Assembly (NCBI GenBank): GCA_950106755.1
Contig: OX467089.1
Span: 1,862,501-1,926,500, forward strand
DNA from: Climacium dendroides
Lineage: Eukaryota; Streptophyta; Bryopsida; Hypnales; Climaciaceae
Direction of reading: 5' to 3'
Length of the DNA: 64,000 nucleotides
The notes beneath the pieces are model-generated. The model was not told the origin of the DNA and ran no database searches. It was given only the letters and a program-made list of their open reading frames with translations. Position 1 is the first letter of the stretch, and each line of letters starts with the position of its first letter. The position numbers and the translations under genes are program-made. Shown one piece after another: positions 50,001 to 61,636 of the stretch.

Positions 50001-53000
50001 TACTGCCAAAGGCATTTTTTCCATTCCGTATTTGCCCCATCTTGTCCTTCACTTGCTTGCGGTCGAAATCTCCCATATCTGCACCTCAAAGAATATATAC
50101 ATACATCAATTTAAACCGATTAAAATAAAACCAAAGCCAGTACACTAGTCAATCGCAGCATTAGTAAAGGGCTATGCGACATCATAAACTCACTACAAAA
50201 CACATAATAATCGACCTAATATATCCAGCATCCAAATTTCGAGATGTGCAGCATCTCAGACAACGAAAGACCGATGGCCTGCAAGTGCTCGCTTCCAAGA
50301 GAATCTACAAACTAGAAAGATAATAAAGTTTCAAGAAACTCCATATATCCTAAAATAAAAAGATCTCTCGAAGAGATTTCAACATTATTACTTTTCTCTT
50401 GCTCTTGCAATGGAGATCGCATCAAATAGTAAAAGCATTCCTCGAAGTTGCAAGTCTTCCAAAGCAAGAGACTGCAGCAACAACCGACACCCCCAACTAT
50501 AGCTTTAATAACCCAAGAAAAAGTAAGACATGATTTCAATACCATAATGCTGCTAGCAAGCACAAACATAATCATAAATGGATATGATAACTCCTGAATT
50601 GAATCAAGACAAGATGCTCAATATATAGAGAAGCAAGGTTAATACTGGAAAAAACACAATTTCACTGTCAAACGATGGCAGCATAACAGTTCAACAACCA
50701 AATGGTTGAACAGCATGCACAATATTCAGAATCAAGAGAATCTGAAATAGACCAAGCAGTAAAGCACAAACTACGGTCAAGACCATACAAAAGCAAGAAT
50801 TAGTTCCATAAAATAAGTTTCATGCTACAACCTTGATGCACATAAACAAGAACCTCAGATGTTACATGAAACCTCTCACCAGATCATCTACGTTGATGAC
50901 AACAGCATACTGTGCGGCCCCATCCTCCCCCGTCATATTTTTGTTCAGCTATCCAAAAAAATGAATCACAATAAGAACGGACGACGACACAACCTTGCCA
51001 CTAAAGTGGTTAATGTACGGTGAAACTTTATAACTTGTCTGACTATAGCACCAATCAATTGGAAGATCTCTTCAACGTCACTGACTATTAAATATATTCA
51101 GCAGATTAGTGAAGTCTACATGCTACAGAGAAATTGGAGTAATATCCATTGTCTGTACGCTTACTAAATAATATTCAACCAACTCTGGTCAGATTAGTGA
51201 TACTGTGATTAAGAAAAGACCAAATCAAGTCTCACAATCTTGAAATGCATACTCTAGAGAGAAGACGCACCTAGACAACTTCATTCTGAAACAAAACGAA
51301 GAATAGATTTGCAGAGGTAAAATGTATACCAGGAGCTTCAGAGTCACATCTGTTGGACGCAGTAAGTAGACAACTTTGCCAGGAGTGTCTTCCTCCCTTT
51401 TTAGAACGCTGATTATCTGATTATCCTTTGCCTCCAAAGAAGCACCCAAAGGATGACTCTGTGGATTCCAATATATTGCTAGCTGCTTCACCTCAACCAC
51501 TTTGTGTTCTTGACTGCCTCTAATCTTTCCACCTCCCGCAGATCTAGGATCACACGAGTTCGTCATCAAAAAAAATAGCATATTACACGATTATTTCGAC
51601 CAACACAGATATCCATCAATACACTACAAAAAAACAAAGTGAGGATGAACGCATAATGTTATTTAGTTTCATGTTTGAATCAAAATTGTGACATGCACGA
51701 GGTTGATAATGCATTATAAACGTTCTGCAGAAAAAGCAACATACCCTGCAAAGGATGCGTCACTGGTGCTGACTGTTAGTGCTGACAACGTTAATCCGAC
51801 CAGAAACATCACCTGTATACATCCACAACAATAAATTTTACATCAAAAGTGTCTAATTCCAAAGGCAAATATGGTAAAAGAATCAACAGCGCAAAAATAT
51901 TCAGAGCTCAGGGAGTCAAAGACATAAACACCCAATAACAGACCTTGACACTACAGAAACTTTGACTGCTACAAGAGCCATTTCCAAAAACCAGAGATTT
52001 TCACAGCATCTCGAAAGGAAACGCAAGATTAGAACTTAACACCAGACAAGAATATAGCCCTCAGTGAGCACTAAAATACAAGATTCCCCTTCATGGAAAA
52101 CCCTTTACTGAATCTTACAGAATGAGTACTCGCTTGAACGTTTATACCAAGGATGGGTCACAAAAAAATACCTCCGGATCAGTTTTCTTGTCCATGTACT
52201 GAATGTGCACATTTCTCACAACAACTTGCACGTTGTCAATAATCTGTTCAGCAGCACTCATAATTGTAAGATTAACGAAGTCCATAAATTCACCAAGGTG
52301 TGAGGCGTATCAGATAAAATCAATACATATAAAAAATCAAAGCCAAGCCATCATACCTTTCCGAAGAAATTGGACAAGAAAGACTGCCCTGACTTCGTCT
52401 CTGTCAATATATAGGCATATCAGAGATAGGAGAGATAGAAAATTTTCAATTAAGGTGGCACAAAGGATAGGATTACCTTCTAAGAGCCAACAACGAGGGT
52501 AAAAGCACTTCATGTCAAACAATAAAAGAAAACCCCCCACAAAGCAGAATTAGTCATGAGATGTAAAAGTAAATCGTGACTGGGTTCAACTGAACACCGT
52601 TGGGTAATCTTCACTTAGAACACTTCATATTCCTACCTAAGCAACTCAGATGGAATATCAAGGCACGAGATCCACAATTGTACAGAAACATCACTCCTTG
52701 GGCATACCAGAGACACATTTTGAGAACTTCGCAATCTCTGCCGACGCCAAAGCAGCTTTCTTGGCAGCCAACTCTCTCCTCTCAGATGCCTCAGCGTCCC
52801 ACTGGAATCAAAGTACGGTGTGACTTTCGTCAGAAGCCAAACCTCACAAGTAGTCAACAATCTAAAGCTGAGGCAGCAGAATCAAGCCAACAAGAATGTC
52901 AAGAAGCCACCAAAACAGTAAATAATGAAGTCAGAAATACAAGAATGGGACAGTTACGAAGCGAGTGCAGAAGACGCGAGAGGTCCTGACCCAAAGTCCT

Positions 53001-53774
53001 AAGACAATACTCCCTCCGTCCCGAAACAAGCATCCGCATTGGAACCTCATGTTTTGTTTATACCAATTTCATTGACCACGTCGTAAAATGTAGAATTCAG
53101 AATGGTTCAAATTTTATATCACCACAATCCATGAAGAAGAAAACTGTATGCCTTCATTGCAACCTAAATAAAAATCGGGCCCAAGCAAGCCTCCAATATG
53201 CGTGCTCAAAACTACTAAAAAAACACGAATTTCAATGCGGACACTTATTTCGGGACGGAGGGAGTATAACAAATGCTCCTAGTGTATTTATAAAGCAAGC
53301 ATCGTGAACACACCCCTCCGTCATCCTGAGGACCAGCACGAATAGTAACGTCTTCAAGAGATATCAGAATGGGTTCCCAGCCCAACTTTTTCCATGGAAC
53401 AAGAATCTTGAGTTTCCCAATTGAAGCTGCAGCAAAAATCATCAGTCGAATTGGTAAGAAGTCAGATCATCGTCAGATTCGAGTTGCTTGAAGCCTATTT
53501 CTCAATTCAAGCCTCGACAAACAGTTAGCACTTAGAAAAAGGATAATATACAGTGTGTAGACCAGCTACATGCCTTGCTTAATACTCAACGGAAGCTGTA
53601 AAGAGTCAAAGGCCTCCAGTCGCAAATCCACATTTTCCAGAAGAACCTCTCCTGCACCCACGACAGCACATGATACTTCAATGCTTAGAATTTGCTTCCC
53701 CTCTAATGTGCGCACGTCAAAAATAACCCATCGCAGACGTCGTAATATTCATCCAAAAATAGCTCCAAAGCCAT
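29932..53774 (-). CDS. VPS13: SHRUBBY-type VPS13 bridge-like lipid-transfer protein
   Basis: About 47 exons with ordinary GT-AG junctions read as one VPS13 protein, roughly 3,600 residues by my sum, close to plant SHRUBBY-like VPS13 size. Landmarks in order are the chorein N-terminus (GEVLLENVDLRLEAFDSLQL, then IGKLKILVPWKKLGWEP), IIDNVQVVVRNVHIQY, the long central exons, the SHR-BD/VAB region (YAWDEPCDPHRLVLEV, PFWLYNCSSYNLAV) and the C-terminal blocks (HYTRQLFQEVYK, LGNPIHFVRTLGSG, GLTGLLQSPVRGAERAG, ARPVATILEVASK). VPS13 proteins form a hydrophobic groove that moves phospholipids at membrane contact sites. Arabidopsis SHRUBBY was described as a SHORT-ROOT-interacting growth regulator. The stop is TAA (29932-29934). 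The 5' end is uncertain: the ATG at 53774-53772 lies in a different frame from the chorein block, so a short exon or intron is missing. No nearby gene shares its strand. Confidence 0.9.
35221..41199 (-). CDS. VPS13: VPS13 SHR-BD / VAB adaptor-binding region
   Basis: Exons are about 41199-41046, 40681-40527, 40304-39675, 39371-39275, 39178-38737, 38293-38099, 37949-37165, 37032-36918, 36236-35955, 35740-35645 and 35308-35221. The region contains the Asn-bearing repeats usual for this domain (YWLQNDTGVAI, PFWLYNCSSYNLAV, RFLVANSCKRDL) and the WDWSGGF and YAWDEPCDPHRL motifs. In yeast VPS13 this region binds adaptors that choose the membrane contact. In plants it is named after the SHORT-ROOT interaction of SHRUBBY. 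The adaptor of this protein is unknown. Confidence 0.85.
41488..44434 (-). CDS. VPS13: VPS13 two giant central exons
   Basis: Exons about 44434-42953 and 42802-41488 give nearly 930 residues without a stop and are separated by a 150-base intron. They cover the less conserved middle of the lipid groove, where strand-rich repeats alternate with Ser/Pro-rich loops. Visible blocks include KLGVMAALHGLEFHINPKVFR, YLAGLIQYFDSS and FDLKLNVDCINFWCSYPILL. Large uninterrupted exons here contrast with the many short ones on either side. Confidence 0.85.
44613..51806 (-). CDS. VPS13: VPS13 exons for the front half of the groove
   Basis: I can follow about eighteen small exons, roughly at 51806-51742, 51545-51331, 50949-50880, 50088-49925, 49694-49631, 49351-49246, 49061-48867, 48754-48629, 48410-48179, 47931-47702, 47465-47365, 47047-46994, 46850-46683, 46346-46206, 45619-45527, 45374-45228, 45098-44953 and 44767-44613. 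Typical VPS13 signatures are VEVKQLAIYW, GRFRPQ...EWKKCLWQYAIDAVLSDVRK and AYRERYVDLY. The segment 47931-47702 (GKLTPRASQRKPARRS...) is a basic, Ser-rich insertion with no conserved fold. Boundaries are by eye to within a few bases. Confidence 0.75.
52171..53711 (-). CDS. VPS13: VPS13 N-terminal chorein-domain exons
   Basis: Exons are approximately 53702-53576, 53426-53314, 52803-52690, 52401-52356 and 52244-52171. The first encodes a KQILSIEV...GEVLLENV block, the second the IGKLKILVPWKKLG block, the third an EASERRELAAKKAAL helix, then SGQSFLSNFFGK and VQVVVRNVHIQYMD. This is the classical entry of the lipid-transfer groove. The intron between the first two keeps phase only if the donor is GC (CAAG|GCATGT). 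A Stowaway-like MITE occupies the intron after the second. Confidence 0.85.
53010..53264. mobile_element. Stowaway-like MITE (Tc1/mariner type), 255 bp
   Basis: It begins with CTCCCTCCGTCCCGAAACAA and ends with the near-perfect complement, giving inverted ends of about 34 bp with four or five mismatches. It is flanked by TA on both sides (53008-53009, 53265-53266), the duplication typical of this group. It has no coding capacity. It lies in a VPS13 intron only about 50 bp from an exon. Confidence 0.9.
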
Positions 53775-55600
53775 TTTGAGACCAACCTCTTTCAAGAAAT
53801 TTTGCACGGCAATGATGAACCCTAAGCTATGGAGACCAAAACAGTGACATGTCTAATAACAATTGCAATGTCTACTGAATTAAGATGCATTTCAGGAGAC
53901 GTGTGAGGAGATCAACCACATCATGTAACACGACATCTCATCTACTGCGGAAGGGCTTCAAGTTCGTATAAGAATAGCCAAGACCTGCACCTACTTCTCA
54001 CTATATTCCCAACCAAATTGATCTTGAGGTTGGGCTTCTCATAAATCAGAAAAATGTAGACTTCATCTGTCAATCGTATTAATGAAAACTTCCCCTTCAG
54101 CTTTCAAGGCAAGTTCAAAAGATTACTTCGGAACCGGAACCGGAACCGACGACGACTAGGACAGAATAATTAGGGTTCTTGGGCTGTAACAATATGGAAC
54201 TCTTTGTGATAGAAGATGGCTCTACTGCCTCGATCACATGACATCACAAAGTCGACTGGTTCTACCCTGCACCTTGTTTTTTCTGAGGGATAAACGCTGC
54301 TTCCTACTCTACGCACCCCTCCATTCGAAAAGAAACAGAATAACACGAATCCTCTGCAGACAGACTTTACAACGTAAAGAAACCTCTTTCTCTTTCCAAC
54401 ATTCTGAACTTGAAGCTCCCATCACATTGTGATGGCCAGATTCTTCCCTCCTTAGCAATACGCACAACAAACCGGACATGAGATTATCGTCCCTTCCAAT
54501 TGATGTCCCAGTGGACCGAATTCCCTCCCAATCGCCCTCCTCCCCCCCCCCCCCCCAGCCAGTTGGCCATGACGAATTCGGCTACTAAACTAAACCCAAG
54601 TTTCTCTCCGAATTATCGAGGGAGTAGAAGAACGAAAGAAGTCTACCACTCCAGAGGCCAATCCGGAATTGCTCCCGCTGCATGTCTTTGACATAGTGAC
54701 CCAGGTAGCCCGCCAGCACCTGGTACACCACACTTCCCAACATTGCCAGCGGTCTCTGTGGTCCTTCCTCAATTGCATCTGCTCTCTATTGATGTCTTTG
54801 CCACATATAATCAGCGTCTTCTTACCCAGTCCAACCTTCTCATGCCTCACCAACATTAATTAACCGTAACTAAACAGTACACAATCTGCTTCGTCCTCTT
54901 CTCTTCCATCTCTTCTTCTCCTTCTCCTTCTGCTTCCTCTTCTTCCTCTTCTTCTTCTACCTCCTCCTCCTCTCGCGTGCTCTTCCCTTGCTTACTCACA
55001 CCAATACACAAATTGAACCTCCCTGATTCACCAGGATTTACTCTGGCCCCTTTAGAGGCCATACAGAGGACAGCCGTTCAATTCCGCAGTCCTCCCCACA
55101 GGCAATCCTGCAGTCTACCGCCCCCGGAAGCAGCAGCACGCTATACTCCTAGTGCTCTTCTTTTTCCGATGCTTCTTCTTCTTCTTTCCTCCTGTGCGGC
55201 TGTGGCCCCACCCCCTACATCATCGCCTCTCCAGCGATCGTGGTGAGCGTGCGCCCGATCCTCAGCACTCCCTCGACCTCCCAGCCATCGACATGCCACG
55301 CTGCGCCTGACCTCAGCACCTGCCCCCTGCAAACCCTAGCCGAGAAGGAAATGCATGAACCGTTACCCGTGTGAGAGAATTACCTTAAGATGTGGAGCAG
55401 CAGGAGCACAATTGAAGCACAGGAGCAGCAGATACAGCGCGGGCTGCAAGGAAGAAGCAAGGGTAGGGAGGATGGGAGGCATGGAGAGAAAAGAGGAGAC
55501 TCCTCAGGTGACAATGTACCAAAAAAAAATGTGTTCTATTCTATTAGGTGCGCCCCTCCCTCCGAAAAATCTGTCGTTGATGAGATTAAAAAAATAAAAT
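53775..55600. other. VPS13 upstream flank and GC-/pyrimidine-rich block
   Basis: 54127-54146 has three GGAACC units. A 15-base C run lies at 54542-54556, and 54890-54980 is an almost pure CTT/CTC tract. 55060-55340 is distinctly GC-rich for the window. A leucine-rich frame at 54669-54790 (LPLHVFDIVTQVARQHL) loosely resembles an F-box start but no full domain follows. This may be promoter sequence for VPS13 or for an unseen neighbour. No gene is supported. Confidence 0.35.
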
Positions 55601-57914
55601 AATCCTTCTCAACAATCGATGAAACATTCATTGAAGAAAAACAAAATTCTTAAGATCTTGATATGAATATGGTATGGACAAATAAGTTTCATTGAGGAAT
55701 AATAAGAGTTTTAAGATCTTAATACGAATATGATACAGATATATAGACAGATAAGGATTAAATACAAATATAATACATGTATGGAATATGGATACAGATA
55801 GGAGATATATTCCATATCAAATGCCACCCCTACCCCCACCCCATTTGAAAATTTACAAAGGGGTGGGATAGGGGTAGCAAAAAAATTTAATTTAATTTTA
55901 AAATGGTACACTATACAAAATGTATTTCAATATTTTGAACTTTTTTCCTTAAAATCTTGATTTTGAAATTCAAAATGATTTTTTTTTCTTTTGAGCAAAT
56001 CATAGAAAATGAAGTCTTTAAAGTTCAATTTCTAGTGCACTTGGAAATTTTGAAAAATTCCTTAAAATAAGCATTTCATTGAAGTTTGAAGTTGAGGATT
56101 TAGAATTCTTTTTCTAAATGTAATGACACAAACTAAATTCTCTTTATACTACAATGTTTGAATTCTCTTTATACTACAATGTTTTATAAAGTAATGTACT
56201 TCTATTCTAAAATTTCTACTTATCTAGGCAAGTTTTGTATTTGACATCAAATTTGTTCATTTTCTCCTCAAAAATTTAGGATAAGTTTCTTAAGTTTGAA
56301 GTTTTTAAAAAATATTTAAAAAATTCATAACACATCATGCATGTGATTTCACCTCTAATATATAAAACCAAACAATTTCAATCATAAATAGCAAAGAAAT
56401 TAACAATACATAGTGTAAAACTTTTAAGTTTGACTACATAATCATGGACTTTGTCATTTAAGAATTAACTAAGGTAGGATGATCCATTGTCATCCCTTTA
56501 ATTGTTACATGTACTTAGATTGATTGGATTCAAGATTTTATAATTGCATGAGATCAGCAAATGAAAGTTTTTTTCATTGTATTTTGGTCAACTCAATTTT
56601 CATTAAAAAGAGACAAATTATAGGTGGTCAAAGCAAAACATATCCTTCCCACTATTGTTCATAAGAAGGAATATTTTTGTTCTTTTGGATTTTAATGTGG
56701 TTTTTTAGATTCTTTATATGTTTGCAATGGTACTTCAAAAGTATCCTTTCAAATTATAGAATAATTAATGAATCTCTTGCTATATGTTTAAACTATATAG
56801 CGGCATTCCTTGAAGTTATAAAAGTACAAGTTTTTAATCAAATTCTAACTTTTTCAATCACAATTTTTCATACTATTAATCATACTACTTTAATCACATT
56901 GTAAGACTAAAATCACAACATTGTAAGACTGATATTACAAAAATTCAATACCTCCATAATATCACATCTACGGACAATGTGATATTACATAAACTTAACA
57001 ACTTTCATAATATCACATAGTTGGACAATGTGATATTATAAAATTTCGAGGGTTGTTGGAAAGAGTTGTTGTGCTTAGGTGATATTATAGAAGGAGATAA
57101 AACGATATTATAGAAAGCACATTTTGTTTGCTTATTTTGACTTCAAACTTCATTACAATTCTACAATTTCTTAATTTTGTAAGCTTTAAACATTCATGAC
57201 TTCAATGTTTTGTTATTACTACCAAAGAATTTGAAAGATTTATTAGATTGAAGCAATTTTGGTTTTCAATTTACAAAGTTTTTTGAATTTGCAAGTTTCT
57301 CACTTCAATTCTTCAATTTTGATTATCATTATTTGTAAGGGGGAGAATTTCATCAAGTAGTGGTGTTCAAGTATTCAATTGAGCTCAACAATCCTTTAGG
57401 GTACACAATGTTCTTTCTATCTACAATGTTTTGAACAAATTTGATTTCAAATATAAATTGGTGGTTGAAGACTGTACTTTGCTTGATCAATTTGAGCTTC
57501 ATTTGAACAATTTGAATATAATTTGAGCTTTAATTTAATTTAATTTCAAGAATTTGACTTAAGAAAAGTCTAATAAGAGCAAGTGGAGCATTTTTGAAAA
57601 AATTTGACATAATTTCATCTTAATGCCCACAATTTGACCTAATGTGAGCAATTTGAGCATCATTTGAGCTTCAATGTAATTGAATTTCAAGAATTTAACC
57701 TAAATAAAATCTTATAAAAGCAATTGGAACAATTTTTTAAGCAATTTGACCTAATTTAATTTAATTTCATCTTATGAATAAGTTTGGTTCAAGTTAAACC
57801 CCTCTAAATTGTCCAAATGTAGTTGCACATATTTTTGAGCTTAAATTGAGAATCATGATGAAAAAAATTTCAAAATAGAATGTGTTGGGAGAGACAATTG
57901 TCCTTGCATAGAAA
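55601..57914. other. AT-rich spacer with short tandem and palindromic repeats
   Basis: Two near-identical segments around 55660 and 55710 share TTAAGATCTT(G/A)ATA(T/C)GAATATG. A 25-bp tandem duplication (AATTCTCTTTATACTACAATG) lies at 56134-56182. Two hairpins lie at 56957-56987 and 57008-57038. 57520-57730 has two imperfect copies of a unit of about 140 bp with GAGCTT...AATTTCAAGAATTT. No gene is seen. Confidence 0.45.
56957..57038. repeat. Twin hairpins with TAATATCACAT arms
   Basis: TAATATCACAT (56957-56967) pairs perfectly with ATGTGATATTA (56977-56987), and the same arms recur at 57008-57018 and 57028-57038. Both loops are 9 bases long and keep GGACA in common. Nearby GTGATATTAT motifs suggest further decayed copies. 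Confidence 0.7.
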
Positions 57915-58490
57915 ACGAAATTGAGAATTATACTATCAAGTCTCAAAAGTAGGGTTTTCCTCACGTTCATATTCTTCTTTGGTTGAAAAACAAGGTTAAT
58001 GATTGTGACATTGTAGATAGACTTGTATGTGCTAAGATTTCAAATGTGAATAGGAAACCAATGTTTTATGTGGCGGTTGCAAAGCATATAATGCACAATC
58101 CAAGTGATTTGAACAATCCCAATTGTCTTTATATGAAAGACGTTAAATGTTCAAAGAATTATCTTATGCAAGTTTGAGATACCACTCAAGTTGATGGTAA
58201 TGGTTATATTTTGTACAGATGGTAGATCGTGCTATGGTAGAAACTAATGAGGTAGTATATGAGATTAAAGACTTCTTGGAGGGCCACTATGAGGCTATTC
58301 AAAAATCATGTTGAAGACTCTTTGATTTTAAAACCAATAACAAGAGTCATAATATTTGTTGTTTACCGTTTCATCTTTCTAACGAACGGTATGTCACCCT
58401 TCAAGAAGATATTTTTCTATAATCGGTGATTGACCAAAATATTGAGATTAAGCTTACGAAGTTTTTTTAATTCAATCGCCATATTTGTGC
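57915..58490 (+). pseudogene. Helitron Rep (HUH) domain relic
   Basis: The frame reads Helitron Rep landmarks in order: QK*GFPHVHILLWL (the HUH motif HVH at 57962-57970), VAKHIMHNP, YMKDVKCSKNY, DGNGYILYR, EIKDFLEGHYEAI, LPFHLSNERYVT and LTKFF. It has TAG at 57950-57952, TGA at 58175-58177 and 58312-58314, and a frame change near 58220. Between GYILYR and EIKDFL the family normally has about 60 residues with the catalytic tyrosine region. Here only about 25 are left, so the nicking tyrosines are deleted. This is a dead rolling-circle transposon. Confidence 0.75.
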
Positions 58491-60985
58491 TTTAATTGCT
58501 TTTAAAAATTTAAAGCAATCATATTGTAGTTAGGTTTTTGGAATCCCTATTCCAAACGCTACCAAGTTCGAACACCAGGGAATGATCTATGTAAGGTTAG
58601 TGTAGCGTGTTCAAATGTCACTATGTACTTAAGTTTTGAAGATAGGATAAAAATTCATTTTTATTCCCACTAAATACCCCACGAAACACTCAACAGTCCA
58701 TTATAAGGTAAAAGACTCAGCATGCACGTCTCTGTCCTATCTAGTGTTCTAGGGCTTGTGACAATAGTTCTTGACAATAGTTCAGGATGGATTGACTTGT
58801 GTATGGATGCAATGCAGGACTTAAACTTTAGTACAGCCCACTATAGTACTTGAAAATAGTACAAATATATGTATTTAATATTTCCAAAAACTTTAGAGTT
58901 CCAGGATTTAGATCATACTTACAGAAAGTCACCTCCAAAGCTCTAGGACAATATGGCCAATGTCAAGGATTAGCAACTACCTACAATATCCAAAATTCGA
59001 ATTTACAACATATACATGCAATTTCCAATACAAACTCTAATCACATTGAGGCAAAATAAGTAACAAGATTCTAAATCTAATTCCCAAATTAGGGGTACGG
59101 CCCAAAGGGCCGTTCGAAAAATTTGGACCTTATTTTAATTCGTTATAGTCGTGGGCCAAAATAATCATTAAGACCCTGAAATTTTGATTTAATTGGCTGG
59201 TGTACCTAATACCGTGGTTAGAGGGCCTATATCCGTGCGATACCCTGGCAATACCTGATTGACACCCTTCCCTTGAGATACCCGGACAATAACCCTCCGT
59301 AATACCCAGCCAGTCCCAAACCAGGTGTCTACCTGAAATTGGGTCTCTGATCGGAACCAGCCCAGGTCCCAACCGTACCCCGAGCCCTCGTTTGGGGACC
59401 TCACCCTAACTTGTCACCTCAGTTCAAATCCCTAATTCGATTTCTACAGACTGCAGCGACCTGCATCTGTTGCGCTGCTTGCGATTTGAGATTTCTTGGT
59501 CGATTTGTCCAAATTTACTGAATTAGTTTATGAATCTCACTCAGTCTCTCAATCTTGATTCCCACAATTTTTTCTGATAATGAATTAGCACAAACTTTTA
59601 AAATTTCGAGCTTTGCCGAAGGTCAAACCAGACGCGACAACAATTACTCCGATTCAGTTTCGATTTGCAACTCACAATTTCTCTAATTTGATCATGAATG
59701 AGTGATCGAGCAATGAATTACACATAACGAGCACAATTTGTATACAACGATTGAAAGAAACCGAGATTTGTAGCGGCTGCTGCGCCCGTCGAGATTGCCG
59801 AATCCAGGGATCTGCTGATTCTTCACTCCAACACCCACAGCGATCAATTCACCTACACATGGAGTTGTGTAAGTCCTTCAATCTTTTTTTTTATTTACGA
59901 TCGTGAGATTGCTTCGAAAATGGAAAATCCTTGACACTGCAGCATGCCGGCGTTTGAATCACCACCAAGCTCCGATTCTTGTTCATAGTGCTGGCAATCG
60001 TTTCGGCTATTCCTCCGATCAGGCTCAAATCCCAACAAATTGCTTGCCCAATCCACCGGCACTCAAGACTAAACAACCTCAGACTCGGTACAATCTACAA
60101 TGTATAATTCCTAACAATTCTTCAAAATCATATTCCCGACAGATTTTCCACCACGCACAGAGAATTGACCAGACAGCACTTCAACCAATCTTCAGCACAA
60201 CAGCGCAAATTTCACACAATTGCTCACAAAATTATGCACACGATTCCCTCACAACCAACACAATTTGAAATAGCACTTTTATTACACTAGCAAATAGCAT
60301 TATCGAAACAGCATATCAATAGCGCAAGATCGGCGCAATGAGAGTTACACCGCACAGAAAAAAAAACGAAGAAAAATGCAAGAGAGAGAAATTGAGGAAA
60401 ACAGTAGGGATTAATGCTGAATTCCGGGGGTGATCGGAGGGGTTGCAGCTTTTGCAATTGGTGCGACGCGCGCCTCCTGAAACCCTGAGTCTTCTTCTTT
60501 TCTTTAACTTTTTGACTTTTTCTTTTACCAGCTTTTACTTTTACTTTTTCTTTGTCTTTTTGCCCTTTTCTATTAGTTTGTAGCTACTCACTAAAATATC
60601 TTTTTACTTTTTGGACACTTTAATGCACTTAGAAGCTACTTTTACACTAAAATTCTAATATATATATAAATAATGTATATAATGTCACAAAAATCAAAAA
60701 AATTCTACAAAAAGCAAAAAGAGCTAGACTACACATATACTTTTTCAATACATAAATCTTCCACCTTATTATAAGCGGGATGTGAAGAAAAATATGTAAG
60801 AAAAAAAAACGCAAAGGAAAAGTTTGTGGTAGGATAAATGTGGTTCCCATAAGTATTGAATTATTTTACTTTCATTTGTTGTTGATTCATGTTGAGGCAT
60901 TAACTTTGTTTGATGACTTTTTTTTTTAAATATAGTTCATTCAATGTATTGAGCGGCTTATATTGTAAAAGAATTTTTGCAAGAT
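58491..60985. other. Spacer between Helitron pieces
   Basis: The gap from HUH to helicase (about 3.1 kb) matches a normal Helitron, but I see no coding sequence of that family inside. 59100-59480 and 59750-60300 are more GC-rich, with repeated ATACCC motifs around 59240-59310. 60480-60650 is T-rich with CTTTTTACTTTT repeats. It may be later insertions. No gene is recognised. Confidence 0.35.
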
Positions 60986-61636
60986 AATTCTAAATGGAAC
61001 AATTGTTCAACAAGCATCCCCCATTGCCTTACCTAAACAAATTCAACGATTATTTGCAACACTTTTTGTATTTAAACAATCATTGGAGCTGGGTGGAATT
61101 GGCAAGACGTTTGTTTACAATATCATATTAGATTATCTTCATGGTTTTGCTGTCAAATGTTAGTAATGACAATAAGTAGAATAGTTGCTTACCTTTTGTA
61201 TGAAGGACGAATGACACATTCTTCTTTTGTCGTTTTATTACAATTGTATAAAGCCTTAGTTTATAATATTAGTGTCCAATTGTTGTTAGTTCAAATTTTG
61301 CATGAAGTGCTATTGATTGTACTTGATTATTATAAAAAAATGGCAAGTTTTTGAATGTTTAAAAAAACATAAAGTGATGTCTAATATAAGAAGGACTATA
61401 ATTGAGTCAATGTGCTTAAAAATCCGTGTATTTCAAAGTGGCAAAAAATAGGTCTTATTTTTTCTAAAAATGTACAAAATCACAGCTTATTTTTGGAAAA
61501 TGTTACCTACAACGATTTTGTGAAAGTAAATGTGAGTGCACCACATGGAGGGCAAAAGTGCGTAGGAAATGCCTTGGAGGCAAATTTCATCAAAAAGCAT
61601 TTTGATGTGGAGGGTGACGTGGAACCCGAAAAATGA
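60986..61636 (+). pseudogene. Helitron Pif1-type helicase relic
   Basis: IALPKQIQRLFATLFVF matches the region that precedes the helicase in Helitron proteins. It is fused after a short gap to a Walker A sequence GGIGKTFVYNIILDYL (about 61091). After stops the frame at 61157 reads a decayed 'SGIAslLL.gGRTaHS' stretch as SRIVAYLLYEGRMTHSSF. The loss of sequence before Walker A indicates an internal deletion. The last open piece (61412-61636) has no further recognised motif. This probably belongs to the same relic as the Rep piece at 57.9 kb. Confidence 0.6.

Noticed and set aside
54669..54863. F-box protein start
   Set aside because: Only a loose LPxHVxD pattern is visible and no downstream domain or splice continuation supports it.
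54856..55062. Glu-rich minus-strand frame
   Set aside because: It is the complement of a CTT/CTC tract, so the poly-Glu reading is compositional and not evidence for a gene.
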